64,000 nucleotides of DNA from Cupriavidus taiwanensis (GTDB lineage Bacteria; Pseudomonadota; Gammaproteobacteria; Burkholderiales; Burkholderiaceae): assembly GCF_900250115.1 (NCBI RefSeq), contig NZ_LT984804.1, positions 1,069,301 to 1,133,300 of the forward strand, given 5' to 3'. The notes beneath the pieces are model-generated. The model was not told the origin of the DNA and made no database searches. It worked only from the letters and a program-made list of their open reading frames with translations. Positions 40,715 through 49,771 of the stretch are shown here, piece by piece. Positions within the stretch are counted from its first letter, which is position 1; every line of letters starts with the position of its first letter. A program made the translations under genes and the position numbers.

Positions 40715-42679
40715 TCAGTCCTCGGGCAGATCGATGCGGTCGCACTGCACGTTCATCGCGCGGCAGACCGCACACCACGATGCGCGCGCGCCGGGGGCGG
40801 CCTCGCAGCGGGAATCGTCGCCGCTCGCCGTGCCGGCAGACGGCGCCAGGGCCTGCAACTGGGCGGGGCCGGCTGGTTGGGGCTGCGGCGTCGCGGACGG
40901 CGCAGGCCGGTCGCCGCACGCCCGCGACACGGCGGCATCCAGGGCCTGCAGGCCCACCGGCTTGACCACCACGGCGTTCATGCCCGCGGCCACGGCCGCG
41001 GCGTGGTCGCTGGCTGCGGCGCTGGCGGTGCAGCCGACGATGGGCACGCACCGGTGGGCGTCGTCGCGGGCCCGCACCGCGCGCGCGAAGGCGAGGCCGT
41101 CCATCACCGGCATGGCGCAGTCGCACACGATCACGTCGAAGCTGCCGCGGTCCAGCGCGGCCAGGGCTTCGCGGCCATCGCCTGCCGTGCTCACGCGGTG
41201 GCCCAGGTGTTCCAGCTGGCGCTGCAGCAGCAGGCGGTTGGGGGCGTGGTCGTCGACTACCAGGATGCTGGCGTCGCATCGCGGGCAACCGGCCATGCGC
41301 AACGGCGGCGCCGGTTCGGCAAGGCCGGCCGGCGGCGCTGCGCCGGCGATCTGCAGCGGCAGCGACACCACCACGCGCGTGCCGCGGCCGGGCTGGCTGG
41401 TCAGCGTGATGCGGCCGCCCATGGCCGTGGCCAGGCGCCTGCAGATGGCCAGTCCCAGCCCGGTGCCGCCGGCATTGGGGTGCGCGCAGCCGTGCACCTG
41501 CTCGAACGGCTGGAACAGCCGGGCCTGGGCCTCAAGGGGAATGCCGACGCCGGTGTCGGAGACGGTCAGCAGGACGTGCTGGACGCCGTCGCAGGGCGCC
41601 TGCGCGTCCAGGCGGATGTGGACCGTGCCGCTGTCGGTAAAGCGCACGGCATTGGACACCAGGTTGGCCAGGATCTGCCGCAAGCGCAGCGCATCGACCT
41701 GATGCAGCGGCGCCAGCGCGGCGCCGACGCCGCTGGTCAGGGGCAGGCCTTTTTGCGCAGCCACGGGTCCGAAGATCAGCAGGGTATCGTCCACCAGCCC
41801 GGCCAGCGAGGCGGGTGCCGGATGGATGCTGAACTTGCCGGCCTCCAGCTTGGACAGGTCAAGGATGTCATCGATCAGCGCCAGCAGTCCCAGTGCCGAC
41901 TTGTGCGCGGTGACCAGCTGCAGCCGCTGTTCATCCGGCAACTGGCTTTGCGCCAGCGTCAGCTCGAGCATCCCGGTGATGGCATTCATCGGCGTGCGGA
42001 TCTCATGGCTGACCGACGCCAGGAAAGCGGACTTGGCGCGGTTGGCGGCTTCGGCGTCGGTCTTGGCCTGGGCCAGCTCGGCCAGCATCTGGTGGCGTTC
42101 GGTCAGGTCGACGCAGCCACCGGCCAGGCCCTTGACGGTGCCGTCGGCGCCGCGCAGCGGGGTCAGCCAGTTCAGCACATGCAGGGTGCGGTCGCCCAGT
42201 CGCAGGCACCGGTCGGTGCGCAGCGGCGCGCCGTCTTCGATGACCTGGCGGTAGTCGTGCGCCAGTTCCGCCATGTCGACGGCAAGGGGGTGTGACGCCT
42301 GCAGGGCGTCCAGCGGCTGCCCCACCAGGGTAGCGCGCGTGGCGCCAACCAGTTCCTCATAGCCGCGGTTGCAGGCGACGAGCCGCAGCCGGGCATCGCG
42401 CAGATAGACCGGCTGAGGAATGCCGTCAAGCAGCGCGGTCTGGATTGCGACGCAGTCTTTCAGCGCGGTCTCGGCGGCCCGGCGCCGGCGCACCTCGCGG
42501 TACAGCGCGACGATCCACGCCAGCAGGCACGGAGTCAGCACGCACAGCACGGCGGTGGACCAGCCCAGCAGGTGCGCATGCGAAGCGGGCGCAGGCACCT
42601 GGGGGGACACTGGCACGATTTGCGCCAGCGCCGCGGTCATCATGCCATGCGACAGGCCGATGGCCATGGCCATGGCCAT
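40715..42679 (-). CDS. hybrid sensor histidine kinase with receiver domain (BvgS/EvgS-like core, no Hpt)
   Basis: 654 residues from the ATG at 42679. Order: signal-peptide-like start (MAMAMAIGL...ALAQ), short periplasmic stretch, one transmembrane helix (about 38-60), PAS (75-195), HisKA with the phospho-acceptor in SVSHEIRTPMN (H225 here), HATPase_c with N and G boxes (LVSNAVRF, DTGVGI, GGTGLGLA) and a receiver domain with phospho-acceptor D520 in VIVCDCAMPVMDG. A hexamer ATGGCC repeat gives three in-frame ATGs (42679, 42673, 42667); an open frame to 42817 would add 46 low-complexity residues. It lacks an Hpt domain, which is supplied by the separate protein at 43803-44534. Confidence 0.88.
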   Translation of the reverse strand: MAMAMAIGLSHGMMTAALAQIVPVSPQVPAPASHAHLLGWSTAVLCVLTPCLLAWIVALYREVRRRRAAETALKDCVAIQTALLDGIPQPVYLRDARLRLVACNRGYEELVGATRATLVGQPLDALQASHPLAVDMAELAHDYRQVIEDGAPLRTDRCLRLGDRTLHVLNWLTPLRGADGTVKGLAGGCVDLTERHQMLAELAQAKTDAEAANRAKSAFLASVSHEIRTPMNAITGMLELTLAQSQLPDEQRLQLVTAHKSALGLLALIDDILDLSKLEAGKFSIHPAPASLAGLVDDTLLIFGPVAAQKGLPLTSGVGAALAPLHQVDALRLRQILANLVSNAVRFTDSGTVHIRLDAQAPCDGVQHVLLTVSDTGVGIPLEAQARLFQPFEQVHGCAHPNAGGTGLGLAICRRLATAMGGRITLTSQPGRGTRVVVSLPLQIAGAAPPAGLAEPAPPLRMAGCPRCDASILVVDDHAPNRLLLQRQLEHLGHRVSTAGDGREALAALDRGSFDVIVCDCAMPVMDGLAFARAVRARDDAHRCVPIVGCTASAAASDHAAAVAAGMNAVVVKPVGLQALDAAVSRACGDRPAPSATPQPQPAGPAQLQALAPSAGTASGDDSRCEAAPGARASWCAVCRAMNVQCDRIDLPED

Positions 42680-42995
42680 GGCGCGCCCGGGCTGCCGCGC
42701 ACGCGCGCTCCGGCCCGCCCGTGGCGGGGCCCGGTCGGGTTGGGTGGAATCGACAGCAGCACGAAACGTGCGCGCGGTGGCGGGTGACGCAGCAGAAGAG
42801 GGCGGACGGAACGGCAAGCGGGTTGGCGAGGTCAGTGAACTGTCTTCACTCTAGGGGCGCGGACCCGTCATCTCATTAGGACGAATCTGAAATTGATACG
42901 GAAATTTCGAAATCGCGGGCACCTTACCGTCTGGCGCGCCACATATAGAACACAATCTGGGCCCGCTTGCGGGCGCTATGGGAGGCACGCCCGCG

Positions 42996-43024
42996 GCACC
43001 GCAATGCCGACACGTTTGCGGTGC
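42996..43024. promoter_or_regulatory. inverted repeat between kinase and response-regulator genes
   Basis: GCACCGCA (42996-43003) and TGCGGTGC (43017-43024) form an 8-bp dyad; a second small palindrome GCCCGCTTGCGGGC lies at 42961-42974. Both sit in the divergent intergenic region (42680-43114), where promoters and a possible response-regulator site are expected. No gene was found there. Confidence 0.35.
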
Positions 43025-43114
43025 ATCACATGAACGGCGCGGCCACCATGGCAAGCGCCGCGTTTCGGAAGAAACCACCGGTGCCTCGGAAATTTCTGGT
43101 TTCGTAAGGGGCAA

Positions 43115-43801
43115 ATGCTTAGCACAATGATGGGCCCGGTCGCCCGGAAAAACGCGTTCCTTGCAACGGAGTACAGCTTGACCACAATCCTGATCGTCGA
43201 TGACCACCCGCCCGTGCGTGCCGTACTCAAGACGCACTTTTCCCAGGTGCTGGGTGTCACCCACGTGCTCGAGGCCGACAACGGCCAGGCCGCCATCGAG
43301 ATCGTGCGCCAATACATGCCCGACGTGGTCATCCTGGATCTGGATATTCCCAAGATCAATGGGCTCGACGTGATTCCGCGCCTCAAGGCCAGCCATCCCG
43401 CGGTGCGCATCCTGGTCATCTCGGGCCAGGACCAGAACGCCTTCGCGCCGCGCGCGCGCCATGCCGGTGCCCACGGCTTTGTCAGCAAGACCCAGGAACT
43501 GGCCGAAATCGTGCGCTGCACCGAGTCGGTGTTGGCGGGCTATACGGTGATGCCCGAGATCGACCATGGCACGTCCGGGCTGGCTGATGAAGCCGAGCGC
43601 CTGGCCTCGCTGTCGGACAAGGAACTGGTGGTCATGCAGATGCTGGCCAAGGGCATGTCGAACAAGGAAATCGGACAGGTCCTGTTTATTTCGAACAAGA
43701 CCGTGAGCACGCACAAGACCCGGGTGATGGAAAAGCTGGGCGCAAGATCGATTGTCGATGTCATCGATTTTGCGCGGCGCCATCATATTGCGGTGGGATA
43801 G
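43115..43801 (+). CDS. LuxR/NarL-family response regulator (BvgA/EvgA-like)
   Basis: 228 residues from ATG 43115. The receiver domain begins TTILIVDDHPPVR and has phospho-acceptor D75 (VVILDLDIPK) and the conserved lysine in GFVSKT. The LuxR-type HTH lies at about 160-220 (LSDKELVVMQMLAKGMSNKEIGQVLFISNKTVSTHKTRVMEKLG). A TTG at 43178 with CGGAG 8 bases upstream is an alternative start that would remove the first 21 residues, which are not part of the receiver fold. It is divergent from the hybrid kinase and one base from the Hpt gene, suggesting a phosphorelay. Confidence 0.87.
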   Translation: MLSTMMGPVARKNAFLATEYSLTTILIVDDHPPVRAVLKTHFSQVLGVTHVLEADNGQAAIEIVRQYMPDVVILDLDIPKINGLDVIPRLKASHPAVRILVISGQDQNAFAPRARHAGAHGFVSKTQELAEIVRCTESVLAGYTVMPEIDHGTSGLADEAERLASLSDKELVVMQMLAKGMSNKEIGQVLFISNKTVSTHKTRVMEKLGARSIVDVIDFARRHHIAVG

Positions 43802-43802
43802 C

Positions 43803-44534
43803 GTGGACGCGGCCGAAGCGCAGTCGCGCCCCAGGGCCTTGTTGCTGGCACCCGCCGGCGACCCGGACTGGCTGGGAGAGGTCGCGCCGATCCTGCGTAA
43901 TCTCGGTTTTGTGGCGCAGATCGAAGTCAGCGCGCCGGTGGCAGATAATTCCGCCGCGGTCGCGCTGGTGGTGGCGAGCGCCGCTGCCGGCGTGCCTTGC
44001 GCGCTGATGCAGGCATGGCGTGCCCGCGGCGCGGTTTGCGCCGTGGTGTTGCCTGCGGGCGCGGCGCCGGCGGCTGGCGCAGACGCCGCAGTGAGCACGC
44101 TGCCCGCGCCGGTCACCGAGGCGGCGTTGCTGGCGATGCTGGCCGGCCAGCACTACGTGGCGCTGTCCGCGCGCGAGGCCGCCGGCATCGCCGGGGCCAT
44201 TGCCAGGCAGACCTTCGGCAATCCGGCATTCGCCAGGGAACTGTTGCAGGCGCTGGTGAGCTCGACCCGCGCCGACCTGGCGCAACTGCGCCAGGCTGGC
44301 GCCAACCTGGAGGTGGTGCGGGGCGTCGCGCACCGGCTCAAGGCCTCGGCCCACTATGCCGGTTGCCATGCGCTGCGGCTGATGGCGCAGCGGCTCGAGC
44401 ATGCCGCCCGCGATGGCGATGCGACCACCGCCGCGGCGCTGGCGGCGATCGTGGCGACAACGGCGGCACGGCTGCTTGTCCTGCTGGCCAGCCTGCCTTC
44501 CGCAACTCACGCCGATAGCGCTCCCGGAAAATAG
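43803..44534 (+). CDS. Hpt-domain phosphotransfer protein with a degenerate receiver-like N terminus
   Basis: 243 residues from GTG 43803, one base after the response regulator stop. The C-terminal half is an Hpt four-helix domain with phospho-acceptor H177 in VRGVAHRLKASAHYAG, matching HRLKxSA. The N-terminal 110 residues (LLLAPAGDPDWLGEVAPILRNLGF...) have the length and pattern of a receiver but without the aspartate pocket and phospho-acceptor, so they may be an inactive receiver. Since the hybrid kinase opposite lacks an Hpt, the path H-D (kinase) to H (this protein) to D (regulator) is the obvious model. Confidence 0.75.
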   Translation: MDAAEAQSRPRALLLAPAGDPDWLGEVAPILRNLGFVAQIEVSAPVADNSAAVALVVASAAAGVPCALMQAWRARGAVCAVVLPAGAAPAAGADAAVSTLPAPVTEAALLAMLAGQHYVALSAREAAGIAGAIARQTFGNPAFARELLQALVSSTRADLAQLRQAGANLEVVRGVAHRLKASAHYAGCHALRLMAQRLEHAARDGDATTAAALAAIVATTAARLLVLLASLPSATHADSAPGK

Positions 44535-44728
44535 ACACAGCGGGAATACACCGAATTGGCGCGATCCCGGTGCTTGATTATTCTGGTGCCTTGAAAGGAA
44601 ATAAGGCGTGCATTATTGATTATCAGGAATAAATCACGCCGAGTTATCTTATCCGGGACTGGTCGAATGCCGATGCTGCCGGCTCTTGCTGGCTGCGGCT
44701 TCAGGCATTGACGGGGAGGAGGGCAGGG

Positions 44729-45235
44729 ATGGCCCATGTCATGGCGTCGATGCCGGATTCGGCAGTCTATTTCCATCTGGCCGCGCTGGCGTTGCTGCTG
44801 CTGGGGCTGGCCGCGTTCCGCGCGGTGGCTTATGTCATGGCGTCGCCGCACGGGCGCCCGGCGCGTGCCCGCCGCATGCTGCTGGTCAGCGCCGGACGCG
44901 TGCTGGCGGTCGGCGTCATCTGGACCGCCATCGCCTATGGCCATGGCGTCACCGAGCGGGCCGGCGCGCACAACTGCCGCCGCGTGCCGGCAGTCGATGC
45001 CGCGGCCCGCTACGCCGCCGAATACTGCTACCTGGGCGGCGAGCGGATCTTGCTGCGGATCTACGGCGCCGAACGCGACCGGGTGCTGGCCCATCGCACC
45101 TTCACCAGTGCCGGGCCGGTGCGGCTCAGCTGGGACGGGCAGGCCGTGGTGTTCGACCCGGCCGCGCCGGGCCGCAAGGGTCGGCTGGCATTGCCGCCCG
45201 CGCTGCACGACCGGCTGCTGGCGCGTCTGCCTTGA
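44729..45235 (+). CDS. small membrane protein of unknown function
   Basis: 168 residues. Two hydrophobic segments (about 15-38 and 50-70) with a basic loop (SPHGRPARARR) between, followed by a soluble part of about 90 residues with two cysteines (NCRR, YCYLGG). ATG 44729 follows a purine-rich ribosome site (GGGGAGGAGGGCAGGG). No domain recognised. It stands alone between the phosphorelay genes and a convergent TetR gene. The soluble part is probably periplasmic. Confidence 0.6.
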   Translation: MAHVMASMPDSAVYFHLAALALLLLGLAAFRAVAYVMASPHGRPARARRMLLVSAGRVLAVGVIWTAIAYGHGVTERAGAHNCRRVPAVDAAARYAAEYCYLGGERILLRIYGAERDRVLAHRTFTSAGPVRLSWDGQAVVFDPAAPGRKGRLALPPALHDRLLARLP

Positions 45236-45251
45236 GCGCGCGCCCGGCGCG

Positions 45252-45851
45252 CTAGCGCGGCGCGGCCAGCATGCGGGCCAGCACCGCGTCCAGGCCGTCG
45301 GGCCGCGGCAGCTGCGCGATCAGCCAGCGCACCGCCCCGGACAGCTGCTGGGCGTCGTAGTCGGCGGCAAAGCTGTGCAAGGTGGCGCCGTGCAGGAAGC
45401 AACGCAGTGCCAGCCATTCCGGCTGGGGCGCCGCGTCCGGCGGCTGGCCGAACAGCCGCTGCGGCACCGCCGCCAGCGGCGCATGCACGGAGCGGGCAAG
45501 ACGGATGTCGCCGCGCGTCGCCATCCACACCTCCAGGATCGCCAGCGAGGCATGCCGCTGCGGCCGGTGTGCCAGCGCATGCAGCATCAGGTGCAGGCGC
45601 AGCGACGCGCTCAGCGGCCCCAGCGCTGCCAGGCGCGCCGCTTCGCGCTCCAGCAGCGATTCCAGCATGGCCGGCAGCAGGTCGTAGCGCCCTTCCGGAA
45701 AGTGATGGCGCAGCGAGCCGCGGCTGGTGCCCGCCAGCTCGCACACGCGCGCTTCGGAGAAGGCCGCGTAGCCTTGCTCGATGAGCAAGGTGGCGGCGGC
45801 GTCGATCAGGGACTGGCGGGTACTGGCGCTGCGTTCGGCTTGGCTGGGCAT
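45252..45851 (-). CDS. TetR-family regulator
   Basis: 199 residues from ATG 45851. N-terminal TetR HTH (about 10-55: LIDAAATLLIEQGYAAFSEARVCELAGTSRGSLRHHF) and an all-helical ligand domain without recognised signature. An ATG 14 codons earlier exists but adds an arginine-rich tail. It lies 116 bases from the stop of the patatin gene on the same strand and converges on the membrane protein gene. Target genes unknown. Confidence 0.83.
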   Translation of the reverse strand: MPSQAERSASTRQSLIDAAATLLIEQGYAAFSEARVCELAGTSRGSLRHHFPEGRYDLLPAMLESLLEREAARLAALGPLSASLRLHLMLHALAHRPQRHASLAILEVWMATRGDIRLARSVHAPLAAVPQRLFGQPPDAAPQPEWLALRCFLHGATLHSFAADYDAQQLSGAVRWLIAQLPRPDGLDAVLARMLAAPR

Positions 45852-45967
45852 GGGCCGGATTGTAGCAACGGCGCGGGGGCGGCTTGCCGTCACCGCGGTA
45901 CCGTGCCGCTTCGGTCCGATCCGGAAACGCAGTTCCGCGCCGTGGCCCCCGGCGGCGAACAGGCGCT

Positions 45968-46870
45968 TCAGTGCGGCGCTGCCGCCGGAATGTCGGCACT
46001 GCAGCTCGCTGCCGTCTCGTCATGCGAATGCGGGGCGAGCGCGCCGGGGATGCGTGGCGTGTCGAGGCCCTTGCCGCGCAGCCACTCGGCCGTGGTGGCC
46101 GCGGCGCGGTCGATCAGTTCGCCGCAGCGGGAGTAGTCGTAGGGCGAGATATCGAGCGGGCACAGCGGCGGCACCACGCTGATGTGCGCCTGGTTGGCGA
46201 AGTGCTGCAGGTCGTGCACCAGCTGGCGCGCCACCAGCAGCGAGAGCGCGTTGAACGCATGCTCCAGCGCGCCGCGCGGCGGGCGGCGCTCGGCGCAGGT
46301 AAAGCCGGCCGGCAGCACGATCACGCGGGTGGCGCCCAGGCCGATCGCGGTCGATACCGGCGTATTGTTGGCCACCCCGCCATCGATCAGGGTACGACCC
46401 GCCAGCTGCACCGGCGGGAACACGCCGGGAATGGCGGCGCTGGCCAGCACCGCGTCGACGATGCTGCCGTGGGACAGCACCACTTCGTCGCCGCTCTGCA
46501 TGTCGGTCGCCACCACGTGCAGCGGCAGTTCGGCGGCCTCGAGGTTGCGCGGCCCGAAATGCCGCGCCAGCAGGCTGCGCAAACCCGTCGCCTCCACCAG
46601 ATGGCCGCGGCTGCCGCCGAACATGTTCCAGACACTGCGCCAGCTCCACGGCAGGATGTCCGTGCGCCGGATCGCGCGCCACAGCGCGTCGAGCCGCTGC
46701 GCGCCGGCCACGCCGGGGTTGCAGGCAAAGTAGGCGCCGTTGATGGCCCCGGCCGACGCGCCGATCACGATATCCGGCGTCACGCCCCAGGCCGCCAGCT
46801 CACGCAGCATCCCGACCTGGATCGCACCCAGGCTGCCGCCGCCGGCGAATACGAAGGCTGTCTTGTCCAT
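45968..46870 (-). CDS. patatin-like phospholipase
   Basis: 300 residues from ATG 46870. Patatin domain with the oxyanion glycines GGGSLG (10-15), nucleophile serine in GASAG (S39) and the catalytic aspartate in TLIDGGVANNTPV. Serine-aspartate dyad complete, so it should hydrolyse acyl esters of lipids. A longer start at 46981 would add 37 residues rich in charged and proline residues. No signal peptide, as in the RssA/NTE-like cytoplasmic group. About 115 bases upstream of the TetR gene on the same strand. Confidence 0.83.
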   Translation of the reverse strand: MDKTAFVFAGGGSLGAIQVGMLRELAAWGVTPDIVIGASAGAINGAYFACNPGVAGAQRLDALWRAIRRTDILPWSWRSVWNMFGGSRGHLVEATGLRSLLARHFGPRNLEAAELPLHVVATDMQSGDEVVLSHGSIVDAVLASAAIPGVFPPVQLAGRTLIDGGVANNTPVSTAIGLGATRVIVLPAGFTCAERRPPRGALEHAFNALSLLVARQLVHDLQHFANQAHISVVPPLCPLDISPYDYSRCGELIDRAAATTAEWLRGKGLDTPRIPGALAPHSHDETAASCSADIPAAAPH

Positions 46871-47072
46871 GACTGCGGTGGTCTCCCCTGGCTTGTCGGC
46901 GTCCTGTGCAAAAGGATAGGCGACGTACGGGTCATCCGACAGTTCGGGCTGCCACTGCCGCGGCCGCGTTTTTTTGGGCAATAATGCAATTAACCGCCAT
47001 GAATTTCCCCCCGCCGTGAACGTGGGCCAGCAAGGGCGGGGCAGCGCTTCCGGCGGGGCGTGGTGCCGGGGA

Positions 47073-47816
47073 TCAGCGCAGAAACTCGTCGGCTGAGATG
47101 CCGAGTTGCGCGGCCATGTGTTCGACCAGGTCTTGCAGCCTTGCCACTTTTTCGGTCAGGGCCTGCTGCTCGGCGCGCAGCTGTTCCACCTCGGCCGACG
47201 GTGCTGCGTCGCCGTCGGCGGCACGGCCGCTGTCTTGGCCGCTGTCTTCGGCGGCCAAGACGGCACTGGCTGCGCCGCTCAGCAGATGCATCCAGCGGTT
47301 TTCGCGCGCACCGGGGGCGCGCGGCAAGCGCACCACGCGCGGCGGCGTCTGGCTGGCCAGTTCGTCGAGGAAGGCCTCGACCGAGGAGATGTCGGCGAAG
47401 CCGTGCAGGCGGGCGGTATTCAGGCGCAACTCCGCGGCCGTCTGCGGCCCGCGCAGCAGCAGCATCGCCAGCAGCGCGACCGACTGGCTCGGCACGCCGA
47501 GCGCGCGCTGCATGTTGTGCTCGAAGCGCGGCACGCGGCTGCTGCTGCCTTCGAACACCAGGCTCAGGCCCTTGAGGCCGTCGATGGCCTCCAGGATCTC
47601 GGCCTCGCTGACGTTCATCACCGGCGCGCGCGCGGTCTTCTGGTTGCAGCCGGAAGCCAGCGCGTTGAGCGACAGCGGGTAGGTATCGGGCACGGTGTGC
47701 TGCTTTTCGACCAGCACGCCCAGCACGCGTCCTTCGACCGGCGTGAGGGCGCGCGATGCCGGGCGCGCGGGACGGTCGCTGGGCGGGTTCGGATCGGATT
47801 CAGGAGTGGATTGCAT
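47073..47816 (-). CDS. YceH-family protein (DUF480)
   Basis: 247 residues. DUF480 proteins have two winged-helix modules; here LTPVEGRVLGVLVEKQHTVPDTYPLSLNALASGCNQKTARAPVM marks the first (positions about 24-67), and LLLRGPQTAAELRLNTARLHGF the second. The C-terminal part ends in a predicted coiled coil (EVEQLRAEQQALTEKVARLQDLVEHMAAQLG). ATG 47816 precedes a proline-rich lead. Function unknown in the family; the fold suggests DNA binding. Divergent from the flavoprotein at 48023. Confidence 0.83.
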   Translation of the reverse strand: MQSTPESDPNPPSDRPARPASRALTPVEGRVLGVLVEKQHTVPDTYPLSLNALASGCNQKTARAPVMNVSEAEILEAIDGLKGLSLVFEGSSSRVPRFEHNMQRALGVPSQSVALLAMLLLRGPQTAAELRLNTARLHGFADISSVEAFLDELASQTPPRVVRLPRAPGARENRWMHLLSGAASAVLAAEDSGQDSGRAADGDAAPSAEVEQLRAEQQALTEKVARLQDLVEHMAAQLGISADEFLR

Positions 47817-48022
47817 CAAGGCTTGATTTTTTGCTGACGGTGGCGGCGCGGCCGGGCTTGCCGGCGCGCCGAGGCGACCATTCAATCCCAAGCCGGCGTA
47901 ATGCGCAACTGTTGGCGCCCGCGGCCTCGCATTCCACGTCGCGCCGTCTACTATCCATAGGTCGCGCCGCGGCAGCCGGAGACTTGCAATCTGGCGATCA
48001 CTGATGCAACCAGGGAGGCAGC

Positions 48023-49759
48023 ATGGCGAACTTGCAGGCGGATGCAATGGCAGCCGAAGCGGAGCCGGGTGCGGAGGCCGGCGCGGGGCTGGAGGCACCG
48101 TACTCCACGCTGGAATCACGCTGGCACCAGATGTTCCCGCAACTGAGCGCCGACGAGATGGAACGCGTGCGCCGCTTCGGCACCCCGCAGAGCTGGCGCG
48201 CGGGTGAGAAGCTGTTTGCCATCGGCGACGCCGGGCGCGGCATGTACCTGGTCACCAGCGGGCGCGTGCGCGTGATGCGGCGTGACGGGCTGGGGCGCGA
48301 GCACCAGATCACCGAGCAGGGGCCGGGGCACTTCCTGGCCGAGGTCGGCACCTTGTCCGGCCGGCCTGCGCTGGTCGACGGCGTCGCGGTCACCGAGACC
48401 CACGGCTACGTGATCCTGCCGGAGCGGCTGCGTGCGCTGCTGGTGGCCGAGGCCGAACTGGGCGAGCGCATTATGCGCGCGCTGATCCTGCGCCGGGTCG
48501 GGCTGATCGAGTTCGGCAGCGGCCCGGTGCTGGTGGGCCACGGCACCGAGCCGCAACTGCTGGCGCTGCAGGCCTTCCTGCGGCGCAACGGCTATCCGCA
48601 TACCGTCATCGATATCGACGCGGACCGCGACTGCTCGCTGCTGCTCGACTACGCCAACGCGCCCGCCAGCGACTTTCCGCTGGTGATCTGCGCCGACGGC
48701 CGCGTGCTGCGAGCCCCGGACGAGGGGCAGCTGGCGTCGTGCCTCGGCCTGCTGCCGGAGTTCGATCCGGACCACGTCTATGACGTGGTGGTGGTCGGGG
48801 CCGGGCCGGCAGGGCTGGCGACGGCGGTCTATGCCGCGTCCGAGGGCCTGTCGGTGGCGGTGATCGATTGCCGCTCGCCGGGCGGGCAGGCGGGCGCCAG
48901 CGCACGCATCGAGAACTACCTCGGCTTTCCGACCGGCATCTCCGGACAGGCGCTGGCCGGGCGCGCGTTCGTGCAGGCGCTCAAGTTCGGCGCGCATATC
49001 GCCATCCCGCTGGAGGTGAAGGCACTGCACTGCGGCGACGATCCGATCCGGCTGGAGCTGGCCGACGGCCGCATGGTGCCGACCCACACCGTGGTGATCG
49101 CCACCGGCGCGCAGTACCGCCGCCCCGGCATCGCCGCGCTCGAGCATTTCGAAGGCCGCGGGGTCTACTACTGGGCCTCCCCGGTGGAGGCCAAGCTGTG
49201 CAAGAACGAGCCGGCGATGCTGGTGGGCGGCGGCAATTCGGCCGGGCAGGCGGCGGTGTTCCTGGCCTCGCACGCGGCGCACGTGCACATGCTGGTGCGC
49301 GGTCCGGGCCTGGCCGCCACCATGTCGCGCTACCTGATCGACCGCATCGCCGCGCTGCCGAATATCACGCTGCATACCCACGCCCAGATCAGCGCGCTCG
49401 ACGGCGACGGCTGGCTCAGCGCGGTGCACTACGATTGCCGCGCCGAGCATCCGGCGCCGGTCACCATGGCAGTGCGGCACCTGTTCCTGTTCATCGGCGC
49501 CGACCCCAATGCGGCGTGGCTGCGCACCTGCCATGTCGAGGTCGATGACAAGGGCTTCGTGCGAACCGGCGGCGGCGCGCTGGGCTGCGCGTCGGCGGTG
49601 CCGTATCCGCTGCAGACCAGCGTGCCGGGCGTGTTTGCCATCGGCGACGTGCGCGCCGGATCGACCAAGCGCGTTGCCGCGGCGGTCGGCGAAGGCGCGG
49701 CGGTGGTGGCGCAGATCCACGATTACCTGGCAAAGATCGAGGTGCCTGCCTCCCGCTGA
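48023..49759 (+). CDS. cyclic nucleotide-binding domain fused to a thioredoxin-reductase-like flavoprotein
   Basis: 578 residues. Residues about 35-160 form a CRP/FNR-type cyclic-nucleotide-binding fold (GEKLFAIGDAGRGMYLVTSGRVRV). Residues about 165-245 are a short thioredoxin/glutaredoxin-like module without CxxC. From 253 a two-dinucleotide-domain flavoprotein follows: FAD motif GAGPAG (259-264), IDCRSPGGQAGASARIENYLG, NADPH motif GGGNSAG (402-408) and the C-terminal FAD GDVRAGSTKRVA. The redox CxxC of thioredoxin reductase is replaced in YYWASPVEAKLCKN (382-395; a single C393). ATG 48023 has AGGGAGG upstream. Divergent from yceH, convergent on ada. Function unproven; a nucleotide-regulated NAD(P)H oxidoreductase is the simplest idea. 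Confidence 0.82.
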   Translation: MANLQADAMAAEAEPGAEAGAGLEAPYSTLESRWHQMFPQLSADEMERVRRFGTPQSWRAGEKLFAIGDAGRGMYLVTSGRVRVMRRDGLGREHQITEQGPGHFLAEVGTLSGRPALVDGVAVTETHGYVILPERLRALLVAEAELGERIMRALILRRVGLIEFGSGPVLVGHGTEPQLLALQAFLRRNGYPHTVIDIDADRDCSLLLDYANAPASDFPLVICADGRVLRAPDEGQLASCLGLLPEFDPDHVYDVVVVGAGPAGLATAVYAASEGLSVAVIDCRSPGGQAGASARIENYLGFPTGISGQALAGRAFVQALKFGAHIAIPLEVKALHCGDDPIRLELADGRMVPTHTVVIATGAQYRRPGIAALEHFEGRGVYYWASPVEAKLCKNEPAMLVGGGNSAGQAAVFLASHAAHVHMLVRGPGLAATMSRYLIDRIAALPNITLHTHAQISALDGDGWLSAVHYDCRAEHPAPVTMAVRHLFLFIGADPNAAWLRTCHVEVDDKGFVRTGGGALGCASAVPYPLQTSVPGVFAIGDVRAGSTKRVAAAVGEGAAVVAQIHDYLAKIEVPASR

Positions 49760-49771
49760 GGCGCAGGCGGC

